Shown here in pieces: positions 43,084-54,073 of a stretch of DNA of 64,000 bases; the first letter of the stretch is position 1; every line of letters starts with the position of its first letter. The stretch comes from Gnetum montanum. Lineage: Eukaryota > Streptophyta > Gnetopsida > Gnetales > Gnetaceae. The notes under the pieces are model-generated. The model was not told where the DNA came from and searched no databases. It saw only the letters and a program-made list of their open reading frames with translations. The position numbers were made by a program, and so were the translations under genes. The stretch is from the NCBI GenBank assembly GCA_015680685.1, contig MNCI01002086.1, forward strand, positions 277,483 through 341,482. The letters run 5' to 3'.

Positions 43084-46000
43084 ATGCCACACCATAGTAA
43101 ACACCAACACCTTAGCCTTACCAACATGGATGAAGGAGATGCACTCTGAGGTTCCTTCCCAAGGCACGCATAGAGCATCATAGGGAGAAACCATCAGTTA
43201 GGTCAGGCTCTATGCTTTACCCTTCTGATTTATTTTTCTTACTTCTTATTTACCTTGGGGTATTGGGGTTTTGAGGGTAGCCTACCTTAGGTAGGAACTG
43301 CCACCACTGCCATGGCCACCATGATTCATGGCCAGGGGAGGGAGTGCACATAGTACATTCTTTTTGTTTAGGTTTTTGGTTTTTGGTGTTACAAGGGTTT
43401 TTGTACAATGCACTATGTAGGATAGGGGCTTTTGGCATTCTATGCATGGTGTGGAACAACAGTTTTTTAGTGTCCCGCACATGACATGGAACAAGAATTT
43501 TCTTAGCATCTTGTGCATGATGCGAGACACAGATTTTTTGGCGTCCCATGCATGATGCGGGATAGGGTTTTTTTGGCATCCCATGCATGATGTGGGACAT
43601 GGCTTGGCCAAGGTAGCTTGAAGGTGAATGTAGAGTGTGATGGTCTAGGTAGGATGACTATGAGGGTCACAACTGTCACACTAGGAAATGTTCCTAAGAG
43701 CATAACAAAAAGGTTAGAAAAATTTTGACTTCCTAGCATCATGCCCTACAGGAAACATAGTTAATAGGTTACAGTCTATAGTGATCATAATCAATATTTT
43801 GTAGTTTTCCAACACTTAACAAATTTTTGCAATCATTATGCTTGAAGGAAAGCATAACAACACTTATAATTTTTTGTAGTCACAAAGGTTATGCTCTATA
43901 GGAAGCGTAACCGATAGTTAGAAAAACTTTTGTAATTTTGAAGGTGACACTCTATGGGAGCATAACCAACAGTTAGTGAATTTTTTGATGCTTTCCAAAA
44001 TTATAATGTTTGTAAATATGCAATGTAAATGTTAGTGTTGTGCCTCGTTGGGGACTAGGCATGTCAAAGGGGTATGACGATTTTCCTTTCTTGTGGGGCT
44101 TGGTGGGAAGTTAAGTATGTTGAGTGTAATTTTTATACATTATTTTATTTAATGCTAACATTCTCCTTTTGTTACTATTATGGCATTACATGGTATTGTT
44201 AAAACCCATCCTCATCGTAGTTGAGCTGGTGGCCATTTGTGTTGCATGAGCAAGCTTGTGCTGAACATGCCTACACCAGACACATGTGTGGGCCACCAAG
44301 CAATATAGTTTAGGTTAGGAGCACAAGAATTCCTAGAATTTTTGCTCCACCACTTCAGTGTGATGATATGGTCACACTTGGCAACTGAAGAAACAAGCAT
44401 CATAACGGAAATACTATTTCCTAGGGTGAACTGAAACATTCTAAGATTCATATCCAATGAACTTGCCAACAACAAAGGAGCAGGGAGTTTGGGCTAAGGC
44501 TACAAGGGCATTAGGCTTTTGTCCAAGATCTAGGGAATGCCTAAATTTTAGTGCTATAATAAGAAAAATACTTTGTTCATCGTTTGATGCCTACACACTC
44601 TTTTCTAGAACCCACTTAGGATGGTGTATTATTCTAGAGGGTGAGTCCCCTTACACTTTCTTGTACTACCTATTAGATTGTGACTTAAAATGCTAACTGC
44701 TAATGTCTATTTCCAGGTTTACCATTGACATAGATGGCCTTCATGATGAAGAAGGGGTGTTGAACTTGACTTAAAACATCTTATAGGAATTCTCATCTTT
44801 TGAGAATGTTCATGGCACAATGATTAGTTAGATTAGGCAGACTTAGTGGAACACTCTCACTAATATTCTAAGTCTTCCGAGAGGTGTCAAGCTCTTGGTT
44901 GGTTGGCTGTTGAGTGGGCAACTAGCATACTAAGCATGGAGGAAGTTTCAACCCCACTACCACCATCCCAGATATCATTCATGCCATGTGAGCCATGTAT
45001 CACTCATTTTTATGCACTTTTTGCTTTATTTTTTTTTCATATCTTGCTAATTTTACCTTTTCTTATTTCAGCTATTATTAAGTTAGGTGAAGTCACGATG
45101 GTTGCCACAGGTCACACTAAGGCCACTCTCATATTTAAATATGATGAGGTTGAGTGTTCACAACACTGGTTGTGCTTTGAGGCCTCAGTGGAGATAGTAA
45201 GGAATCTGCAACGGGTTGGGCTCATGGACCTTTTCTTGGCTATTAGCCTAGGTATCCCAATGGCCAAAATGATTGTTGTGATTGACTCCTTCACTAAGAG
45301 CATCAATTGCTTGAGCACACAGGTCTATGATGTGTGGGTGACTTTTGAGATTATAGATGAATTCTTTTTGAACCTCTTTAGCATCCCCTTTGAGGGCCTA
45401 CTAGTTACAAAAAAGACTAACAAAGACCTAGACCATAGAGGGGACGTTGAGGAGTGGTTGGACACTTCCAAGGTCTACAAAGAAATACTAGTTAAGGAGG
45501 TGAAGGTACCGATGGTCCACCACCTCTACCTCATCTTCTAAGCTTGTGCATTTCTAAAATTTCTTTCCCAAGGAAATATTCTCAGGGTTGAGTAAGATTG
45601 GATGATGAGGGATGTAATTGAGGAGGGGACATAGTGCAATTGGACCTCTCACCTTGTTAGTGACCTATGTGCTGAAATTGTTAGGCTATGCCACAACCTC
45701 TAAGCATGATTGCATGTGCATTTTTTATTCTTTGTAGTGTGCCTATGGAGATTTTTAGAGTTTTTGGTGGTTCGTGAGAATGGGTGGTGGATGGTGCGAG
45801 ACTGCCATAAAATTTCTAGGCCATGGATTCGTCACCTATTTAACATCACATGGTAAGAGGACCCTCCAAAGGCGATTGGTGAGTCATTTTTAGTAACAAC
45901 TAGAGGCAATGTGGGATGATCCTACCACACACACGATAGTGTCAGGAAGTCCCCACCAACTAACACTGAAAATGCAATGAGAGGAGCATGACTCATTGCT

Positions 46001-47826
46001 AAGATAGTGAGATCATCCAAAATGAAGATTAAGAAGCCATGCCTTGTAAAGGAGCCCACATGTGAAGTGGAGGAGGATGGTAAAAAACTTTGATTTAAGC
46101 TTCATGATGTGCACTTAGAAATTGTAAGTATGCATTATTTGATACTACTATAATGTGTCATGTTATATTATACTCATTATTGACAATTCTAAATTTAACT
46201 TATGTGATACAAGCAAGAGGGCCCCTACAGTGGTAGCAGAGCCTGTTGAAGATGATGTCCCTCAACCTGAGGGAAAAATTGCAAATGAAGAAGAATGAGA
46301 AGCTATCAAAGTGATAAGGCAACTCGAAGAAGGAGGGTTGCAATTCAAAGTGGTGAGTTTGAACATTTCTTTACTAGCATGTAGATGGGTGATTCCCCCC
46401 ACTCTCACACTTGAGGGCTTGTTGGGTAGGAGCTTTGCATCACCATCTTTTGTATTATTATTATTATTCTTCTTCTTCTTGTTACCATTTTTTCTTTTTA
46501 TTTATTTATTATTTTTTCACGTTCACACCCTGGGCTATTGTCTATCTGATAATCACTAAGTGTGTTATGTTGTAGTGGTTAGTGTTTTCACTAAACGTCC
46601 AGCATCCACATCCACGTTCCATACACAACCATGGACAGAGGCTCCAGACAAATTTACCTTCATGCAAGGCATGGTGGATGACATGATAGATCATATATGA
46701 CAAAAAAACCCTAAGATTGGTACATCTATTTTTATTAATTTTTTTATTTTTACTAATTTTTCTCACTTGGTTCGTGGATAACATCATCTTGCCTATTATA
46801 TAATGACAGGTTCACAGGTTAAGTGGGACCCAAATAGGGTAGTCCAAGTTGACACCCTGCTTGAGTTTCCCCCCAAGGTGGAGCAAGTGCCTCACCACAT
46901 GTATGACAAGGCAAGCAAATGTGTGTCGTACTCCACAAGAGCATTGTGTGAGTGTAGGCATGTTAACAAGTACCTGTGGAAACAGGTGCATGAGCTTCAG
47001 AAAAAGGAGGCAAGCCAGGAGGCAAAATTGAAGGACTTGTAGTCTCGCTATGACTTCCTAGTAGCATGTGGCAAACCAGATGGCAACTGGCACACAGCTA
47101 AAATTAATTATGCCAAGTATTGATCATTTTTTTAGGATAATAATGAAGCTACCGGTGAGGTGATTAAGCAACAACTGCAGATGGACCTATTAGCTACAAA
47201 GAATCAAGACTAGAAGGATTATAGTGTGAAAGTATACCAATGGGGCTAGACTCAAAAGAATGACAAGCACCACTACAAGCAAGAATGCAAAGCATACCGT
47301 AAAACGTATAGAGATGAGTCCATGGAGCACTGATGCTGAGAGACATTTCTTGATGCAATCGACACAACATAGGCTTACAAACTATTCATAAGCAATGTAG
47401 TGATGAGTGGAACCCTAGAGAGATAGATCATTGTACCTTCTAGAGAGGTCACTTCTGCTAGGCTTTCACTGGGGCCACACTCATGGACAACTATAGAAAA
47501 GGGAAAAACCCTCATAGGTATTGACCTTAGCAAGGAGGACTAGACATAGTTATCAGATGATGAAATCCTCTATTGCCTAGAGGTATGCCCCTAGACATGG
47601 ATGTAGGTCCTTCTCAGGTTGGTTTAGTTTGCATTATTTTTATTTACTTTATTATAATGTTTCATGTCATTTTATTTGTTAACTAATTTATCGTTTCATT
47701 TTCATTTAATTTAGGTTCTGGGTGATGGTGCAGGACCTAGCAGAGCAGTAGACAAAGAGAAAGAGGAACTGCCCTAGCTCCCATTGCACACCATAGGCTA
47801 AAATGCCCAAGATGTAGCCCTGCTAT
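43084..47826 (+). pseudogene. Antisense multi-exon gene of element C (heavily decayed)
   Basis: Same gene as in A, B and E. Exon 1: 43084-43196 (113 nt, frameshifted after KHQHLSLTNMDE). Exon 2: about 44190-44640 (KPILIVVELVAIC, then EFLEFLLHHFSVMIWS), with the first HAD Asp changed to Glu; its donor is GG/GTGAGT. Exon 3: 44717-44987 (271 nt). Exon 4: 45072-46123 (1052 nt; IFKYDEVECSQHWLCFEA, VVIDSFTKSINCL, DEFFLNLFSIPFEGLL), open for its first half. Exon 5: about 46212-46352. Exon 6: about 46575-46717 (DKFTFMQGMVDDMIDH). Exon 7: about 46810-47617 (KCVSYSTRALCECRHVNKYLWKQ). The last exon starts near 47714 and its end is approximate. The phase-1 junction of exons 3 and 4 is kept. Non-functional. 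Confidence 0.82.
43425..43985 (+). repeat. Two tandem repeats in intron 1 of the C antisense gene
   Basis: From about 43425 to 43610 there are four to five copies of a roughly 48-bp unit with TTTTTTGGCATCCCATGCATGATG-type sequence (CATGCATGATG core). From about 43685 to 43985 four copies of a unit of about 70-80 bp share AGCATAACCAA and GTTAGAAAAATTTT. Reading frames here follow the repeats. Confidence 0.75.
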
Positions 47827-48619
47827 TGGGTAATTTTGTACCTTTTGAGATTTTATGTCTTGGATGTAAACTTAAACCATATACCTTATAGATAATTTAA
47901 TGAGAATGTTATGATTATTTGCTTGTTATTTTCTTGTATTTTATGTAATATTTTTGTAATTTTCACTTGCGATTTGATTAACGCAATTAGGCCCTTTTGG
48001 GTTCCATGCTAGTTTAAGGCCATGGCAGAAGGGCCATCGCTAGTTTATGGCCATTTTGGGCCATCACTAGTTTAAGGTCATTTCAAGCAATTGCATAGGA
48101 AGGAAGTAAGTTGCTAGTTTTAGGCCATGCAATAGTTTAAGGCCTTTCCAAGCTGTGCAATAGTTTAATGCCTTTTTGGGCTACTTTTTGTTTTTGTTTT
48201 TTTTTTTCCTTTTTTTTGAAAAGGCTAAATAAAATTGCATGAACTAAAAAAATGACATAACTAATGCAAGATGTAAAAAATAATGCAATCGTAGTTGTAC
48301 AGGAAAAGAACAACAAGTAAGTGAAACATGTAGGTGAACTAAGGGAATGCCTTAGTCATGTAGATGTTTTCTAACTCAATGCAGGTTAAGAGGCGCATAA
48401 GGCCTAGGAGGCATAAAACAGTATTCTCCTAAACCTTCATCTATTATAGAAATGGAAATTCTACCTAGAGATCTCCCTTAGGGAGGTCACTCGCTTCGCT
48501 TGGTTATTTAAAATCAGTTGAATAACATTGACTTTCATCTTGAGTAGGTGGTGAATCTTCATAGAACTCTACCTCCGACCCTTATTCTATATCTACGTTG
48601 TTGATGGTTGGGGGGGGGG
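47827..48619 (-). repeat. Post-protease spacer of C, TTAAACTAG-type units and poly-G with N
   Basis: From 47990 to 48190 there are five to six decayed units (on plus, CTAGTTTAAGG then CCATTTTGGGCC). A T-rich stretch follows. At 48610-48629 a run of 19 G ends in a single N, probably a sequencing or assembly limit. A decayed protease C-terminal tail may lie at 48440-48600 but could not be read with confidence. Confidence 0.65.
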
Positions 48620-49250
48620 GGGGGGGGGNGATCACCACCTCTCCACCCTCATAGGGTAAGTGGATCTCTTGGTGAATTGATGAAGAAACGACCCATAATC
48701 AAGACCTTCCTAGGATCAGGTTGAATCCAAGCATTTCTTCAACTACAATGAATTCAACATTAGTGGGGAATTGCTTCCCTACCATGAACACTATCATGAT
48801 TGTTCCTTTTACAACAACACACACTCCATTGAAGGATTTCAAGCATGTTGTTTTTGTTAGCTTGATTTGGATAACTAGGAAAAGATTGTCAATGATGGGG
48901 AATGGGATGACATTGGTCCCTGCCACATCATCAATGTGCACCTCGTGAATTTTATATTGGCCTACATGAATTGTTATAAACATGGGTGCACTAGTTACTT
49001 GACCCCTTTCAGGATCAACCTTGACTACCTCATCACAAAATGTCAAGGGTGTTGACCTTGACTCTTAAGTTGTAGGTGGAAACATTATGGTGTGAATAGC
49101 CTTTTCATCTATTGGAACATCTTCCTTAACAAGAATAGATGTCAACATGTGAACCAATGCCTCATAATGAGCAAAAGAGGTCATAATCAAGTCATATAGG
49201 CTCAAAGTTATGTTCTTTTATTTGAAAGCCTATTTAACTTATGCTAGCAT
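48620..49250 (-). pseudogene. Aspartic protease of element C
   Basis: The best segment is 49046-48699, with DPERGQVTSAPMFITI and the active site as HIDDVAGTNVIP. The Gly of the DDG triad has become Val, so it is inactive. FNLILGRS is near 48715. IHQEIHLPY homology continues to about 48640. Upstream (49250-49047) is a decayed SLYDL-type extension. Confidence 0.82.
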
Positions 49251-50964
49251 GTCCAAGAAATCTTTTCTATCATCTATTTTTTTGGTGATTTTTACCTCCT
49301 CCATATGTCCTAAGAGACAAATCTCCTAGGGAGGAGATTTTACTTTTGGTTATGCAATGGGCTTCTTAGCCTTAACACTTATCTATTGATTGTTTGTGTT
49401 TTGTGTTGGTGGTCTGAGACAATGAGGCCATGGGGACAGCTCACAAGGTGGTGGGCTTAAGAGGACCTAGCTCCATGCATTCCCTAATCATTTTTTCAAC
49501 AAGACGCTCATTAGGTCTCTTAGGATATGCCTTTGGGTAGGCAAGATGTGATGTAGTTCCCACCATTGGACCCTGAGCAGGTGGGGCATCTACATGTCTT
49601 AGCACCCTAATGATAAAAGATGCCTAGGTTGTTGTTGCTGCAACATGCTACAGGGCCCTAACCACAATGGATGTCATGGGTGCCCAAGGTGGTGCTTTGA
49701 TGATGAAGGAGGATTGTGGTCTAATCAACGTTGAGGCCCCAATGTCACTAGAGGGAACATGAACCACAAATAGTTCATGTGCTAGTTTTGCATTGTCATC
49801 AACACTATTAGCATTCATGATGTAACTTGCACTACTAGCATTGAGAGGGTCCTTGTAGACTTTCATCAATTGATTTTCTAGTCATATAGGATTACCCTCA
49901 TCAAGGACCAATTTTCCTTGATCAATCATGTGTTGAATGTCATCTTTCAATGCTAAGCAGTAGTCTATGTCATAGCCATACAATTGGTGTTAGTTGTAGA
50001 ATTGATCCAATCTAAAGTTTATAGGGATTGGGGGCTCATTTGGCATAGCTAAAAAAGGGTTTTTGAGGACCTCACAGTACCTCTCATGGTGTTTTCATGC
50101 ATCCTCAGACATTTGTTTGTGTTGAATGTGCCCAATACTAAGCAATTGATCTAAGAGCTCAATTAGCTTGATGGGCATGGGGGTATACTTTGAGCAATCC
50201 TTGCACTCAAAGTTTGGCCTTTAGGGAGCCTGCCTCATGGCCATTGATGGTACGAGCTAGTTAGTTCTCGTAGTTCTAGAACCCGATGCATTTTTTTTCT
50301 TGGTTAGGGCTTTAGAAACCTTGCCTGTTGGCCTAGTGTTGTTGGTTTTGGCTTCATCAACCATAGCTGCAATGGTTGTTGTGGCCTTTCCCTTTTTCTT
50401 ATCCTTTTTTGTATGTATGTTTTTATAGGCCACATAGGCCAGGTCCTTATTGGCTTCTGCCACATCTCATATGCTCTTTATTTGAGAAAAAGCTTGGCTA
50501 AGAGAGTGCAGGGCTAAGTGTACAGTTTAAACTTGATAAAGTCATTTACCACATCCTTAAAGATAGCCAAAAGATGAGTTTCTAGTATTGGCTCATGAAT
50601 TCCATTTAGGGAAGCACTCCAATGTTGTATAAATTTTTGCACTGCCTCTAGTGCCCCTTACTTAATGTTCATTAGTTGGTCTAAGGTGGCCTCAAGCTTA
50701 GAGTTATACTTGAAGCAAGTTACAAATTGCCATAGAAACTCCTCCAAAGTTGATATGGAAGCTCTAGGGAGCACGTGGTACCAATCAAGAGCTTTGCCCA
50801 TTAGGGACATGATAAATACACAAATGATTACATGTGGCCATGCTTGCAAAAGTAAGAATTTAGAATGGAAAGTTACCAGGTGGGTGTTGAGGTCCCCCTC
50901 ACCATTATATTTCGTGAATTGAGGAATTTGGACCCCATGAGGCAGAGTTAGTAGTAGGACCATT
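49251..50964 (-). pseudogene. Gag of element C (3' two thirds)
   Basis: Starts abruptly at the E insertion in the residues before LTLPHGVQIPQFTKYNGEGD, which belong to the Gag core. The core is open from 50964 to 50658 (ALDWYHVLPRASISTLEE, TCFKYNSKLEATLD). A Lys-rich linker lies near 50463-50257 and the decayed zinc finger near 49990. At 49869-49648 the tail has the Pro-rich LFVVHVPSS and SFIIKAPPWA motifs also seen in A and B. Confidence 0.83.
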
Positions 50965-53140
50965 GTAGCGACTGAAAACATTGGTTGTCAGGCAAAAATT
51001 TTTAACCTCGGGTCCATGGGAGGGATGTGCTCGATAAAAATAGAAACGGGACATCCTGAAGGGTCTATTCAATCAGACAGGGACTTAGTCAGTGTAACTT
51101 AACCTTATTTAAATGTTGTTTTGAGCATGAAATATGTGAAATCTAACTGATGATTAATAGATGCGATAATAAAGAAAATTATGCTAATCAATGATAATAA
51201 TGTAGAAACAACAAAGCAACTCGGATGAGAAAATTCACCATCGCAAATTCACAAGTTTGATTCTCTTCTCTACTTGAAAATGTATGACAATTGGTACAGT
51301 GCTAGAGGGGCACAGGGAGTCCAGGAATGGTTGGAACACTCAAGATGCCTCCACTATGTTTTTGGGTACAAGCTTAAGAGCCAATAGTACAAAGCACCAA
51401 CAAGAAAAGAGCTAATGCAAAGTGCTAATGCTAAAGGTGTCAACTTGCTTTGAATTGCTAAAATGCTAATCAATGTCAACAATGCTCAAAATTGACCAAA
51501 ATTACCAACCTCAAACCCAATTTTGCCAACTGCTAAAATTTGCCAACCCTTTGAGCATTGCTCATTGGGGTATTTATAGGGCTAGGAGCATGTGAGAGAT
51601 GCAGTTTAGATGTCATGTGTCTTGGACCCACAAGATGCTGACGTGCCCATATTGCATGGACATGTAGAGCTGATTGTGAACCTGCCACACTGCAATCATG
51701 CTGTCAAAACTCGGAGCGCTAACATCAAGTATGCAAACAATGCAAGTAAGAGATGAAGCATACTGGTGTAGCGTAGTTGTTTGCTATGCTGTGCTATGCT
51801 ATGTAGCGTAGCATGTTGGCATAGTGTAGCATAGCATAGCCACTAGTTTGAAAAGAAAATTTTCTTTGAAGTCAATTGCATCTGTTGGAAGCTTCAGCGC
51901 ACATCGGGTTAACTTTTGAAGCACTTTGTTGAATTGCATCTCCGCTACACTATGCTACACTACGTAGCGTAGCATAGCATAGCAGCCAACTTTATCTATG
52001 AATCGTGCTAAAGTTATAAACATTTTTTTGAAGCTTTGATCATGCTAACAATTGCAACTTTTGCCTTTTACGAAGCAGAACCTCTGAACTTGCTGAACTT
52101 TCATTTGAAACATTTCTTGTTGCTCTTGTATTGTCGCTACGTTGTGCTACACTATGTAGCATAGCATAGCGTAGCAACTGTGATGTCCTACTTTTTTGCT
52201 CAATCTGCCACTTTCTAGTAAGAGACCTTGCTGAAGGACTTGAAGTCAAACAAGGAAATAGGTTTCAGAGGCTGGAGTGCTTACTGACTGAAATTTCTTC
52301 ATTGGAATCACTTGGTAAGCTGGGCCTTTCTAATTTTTCCTTGCTACGTTGTGCTACACTGTGTAGCATAGCATAGAGTCGCACTTTTTTTTGCAATGAT
52401 TTGCACTTAATTGCCTAAGCAACTATCTTCTGAGGTCTGCTATGCTACATAGCGTAGCATAGCGTAGCAAAATTCTTCACCAGAAAACTTGCCGAACTAT
52501 TTTGCACATCTTGAGCACCACTGACAACTCCAAGCATGGTTTCTAAATAGACTATCATCCAGGTCTCATTCTTTACTATTTTCCTAAACCTCATTTCGAT
52601 GAGGGACCTTGCTAAGTCTCATTCCGATGAGGGACCTTGCTAAGTCTCATCTTTACCATTTTCCGGAATGAGGGAATTTTTTACGTGGTCATCTTTACTT
52701 TTGCTAACCTTTGATCTCTTATCGGAATGCTTAGAGAGGATTACTGCGAAATAGCTGATGTGCCATTTGTTTTAGGAACCTTTTTTTTTATGTGAGCTTT
52801 TGCTCTTTTACGCTTTTCTTTTATTGTTATTCCATTTACATTTGCAAAAAACCTTGTCACAAGACAAGTGTTTCTTTTCCAAGATGAGTTGCATTACATC
52901 CATGTGGGGATTCAACCTACCTACAGATGCTTCCCATGTGACGAGTTGCATTACGTGCATCATGGACTTTGGGGTTGGGCATATGGGAGGGCTTTACAAG
53001 AATTAGGAAATTTCGTAAACAAGGTGAGAGTGAGAATTGCAGGTGTAAGGAAAGAGGTAAAGGAGGTTAAGAGGGGGGATAGGATATGCACTCCGAAGTG
53101 GCTAAGCTAGTTAGGACGACCACCTTGGAATGATGTAGTG
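50965..53140 (-). repeat. 3' LTR of element E (right border approximate)
   Basis: The left border (LTR 3' end, TCGCTACA on minus) is sharp at 50965. The right border is uncertain. TGAAACA is not intact, and the best candidate start is GACACTACATC near 53142, below a purine-rich GGAGGCAG. If so, the LTR is about 2.2 kb. TATAAATA is at 51578-51571 and the hairpin block at 51055-51082. Many CTATGCTAC/GTAGCATAG palindromes occur at 51770-52460, and a 32-bp tandem repeat at about 52580-52660. Confidence 0.75.
51571..51578 (-). promoter_or_regulatory. TATA box of the E LTR
   Basis: TATAAATACCCC on the minus strand, the same context as in A and B. Confidence 0.72.
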
Positions 53141-53795
53141 TCCTGCCTCCATGGGGAAATGCACCTTTGATCGATGCCCCTCTGGTACATATCCTACAAA
53201 CACAACAGAGAGAAAACCAGAAGAAGCAACCATGATGTAAAACAAAGGCAAAGGTCTTGCTTTCTTTGAACGTTGCTAGAACAATGGACGTTGTTGCTGA
53301 GCCATTCGATGTCCAAACTAGAAAGGCCAACAATAGTTCTGGCAGCATCTACATGGAGAGGTTGACACTGAGGCAGCTATGAATTGTTGTGATGCAAGTG
53401 CTTAGGAGTTATTTCCCAAGGAAAAAATTATGCAATTTAGCTATGAGATAGGCTACCCAATAGCTGAACGTCTTTTGGGCTTAGGCGATGATGGGGGCTA
53501 GAACATAGCAACATTGTGGTTGGGCCATAATATTGCTGGAACCCCAGCAGTAGACGCTAACCACAAAAGCTACTACCAAGGCAAAGGGTTGTGGTAGTAG
53601 TAGCTCTGAAAGGTTAGCAAGATGTCATACGACATCTCTGAAGGATCAGCAAGATGCCAGGGGTAGTGGCGTTGCACATGTTCCCAAGGATGTTTTCTTA
53701 GCATCGTAAACTGCATTTGGAAACTACAATGTCCCACCCCATGTTGGTAGTATGCATGCTCACTTGCTTGATGGGTCATGGATGCATGTTGGGGA
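53141..53795 (-). other. 3' untranslated region of element E
   Basis: Unique, decayed sequence between the post-pol array and the LTR. A purine-rich CAGAGGGGC near 53175 and GGAGGCAGG near 53145 are candidate polypurine tracts. No gene recognised. Confidence 0.5.
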
Positions 53796-54073
53796 TGTGC
53801 TGCGAACCCAATTTAAGGTCTGGTAGACCATCTGATGTGTTGGTTTAAGGTCTTAGTATACCGTGGTGTGCTAGTTTAAGGTCCTAACAGACCGTAGTGC
53901 TAGTTTATCGTCGTAGCAGACTATGGTTATGCTAGTTTAACATCCTAGTAGACCTCAGCACTAGTTTAACATCTTAGCAGATGATGGATAGGCCATTTTA
54001 AAGTTGTAGTAGACCGTTTTTGCCAGTTTTACATCGTAGCGGATGTTGGTTGATCTTCTTCATGCATTAGATG
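53796..54073 (-). repeat. Post-pol array of E
   Basis: Seven to eight units, on plus GCTAGTTTAA then GGTC-TAGCAGACC; on the element strand this is the same GGTC-GCTA-GACC-TTAAACTAGC unit found in A and B. Confidence 0.82.

Larger units (their letters stand above)
41705..50964 (-). mobile_element. Element C, 5' segment (gag to RT)
   Basis: Main body of the oldest element, read leftward: gag fragment, protease, spacer, antisense gene (on plus), spacer, start of pol, then B at the GAGGT duplication (41705-41709). Its upstream gag, leader and 5' LTR are cut off by element E at 50965 and lie outside the window. It is AT/TG-rich and full of stops. Confidence 0.9.

Noticed and set aside
43250-43742. 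Three overlapping minus-strand frames of 79-116 codons
   Set aside because: They read through the tandem repeat in intron 1 of the C antisense gene and have no homologue in the other copies.
52800-53110. Two plus-strand frames with Cys-rich text in the E LTR
   Set aside because: Short and overlapping in different frames, with no counterpart in other LTRs.
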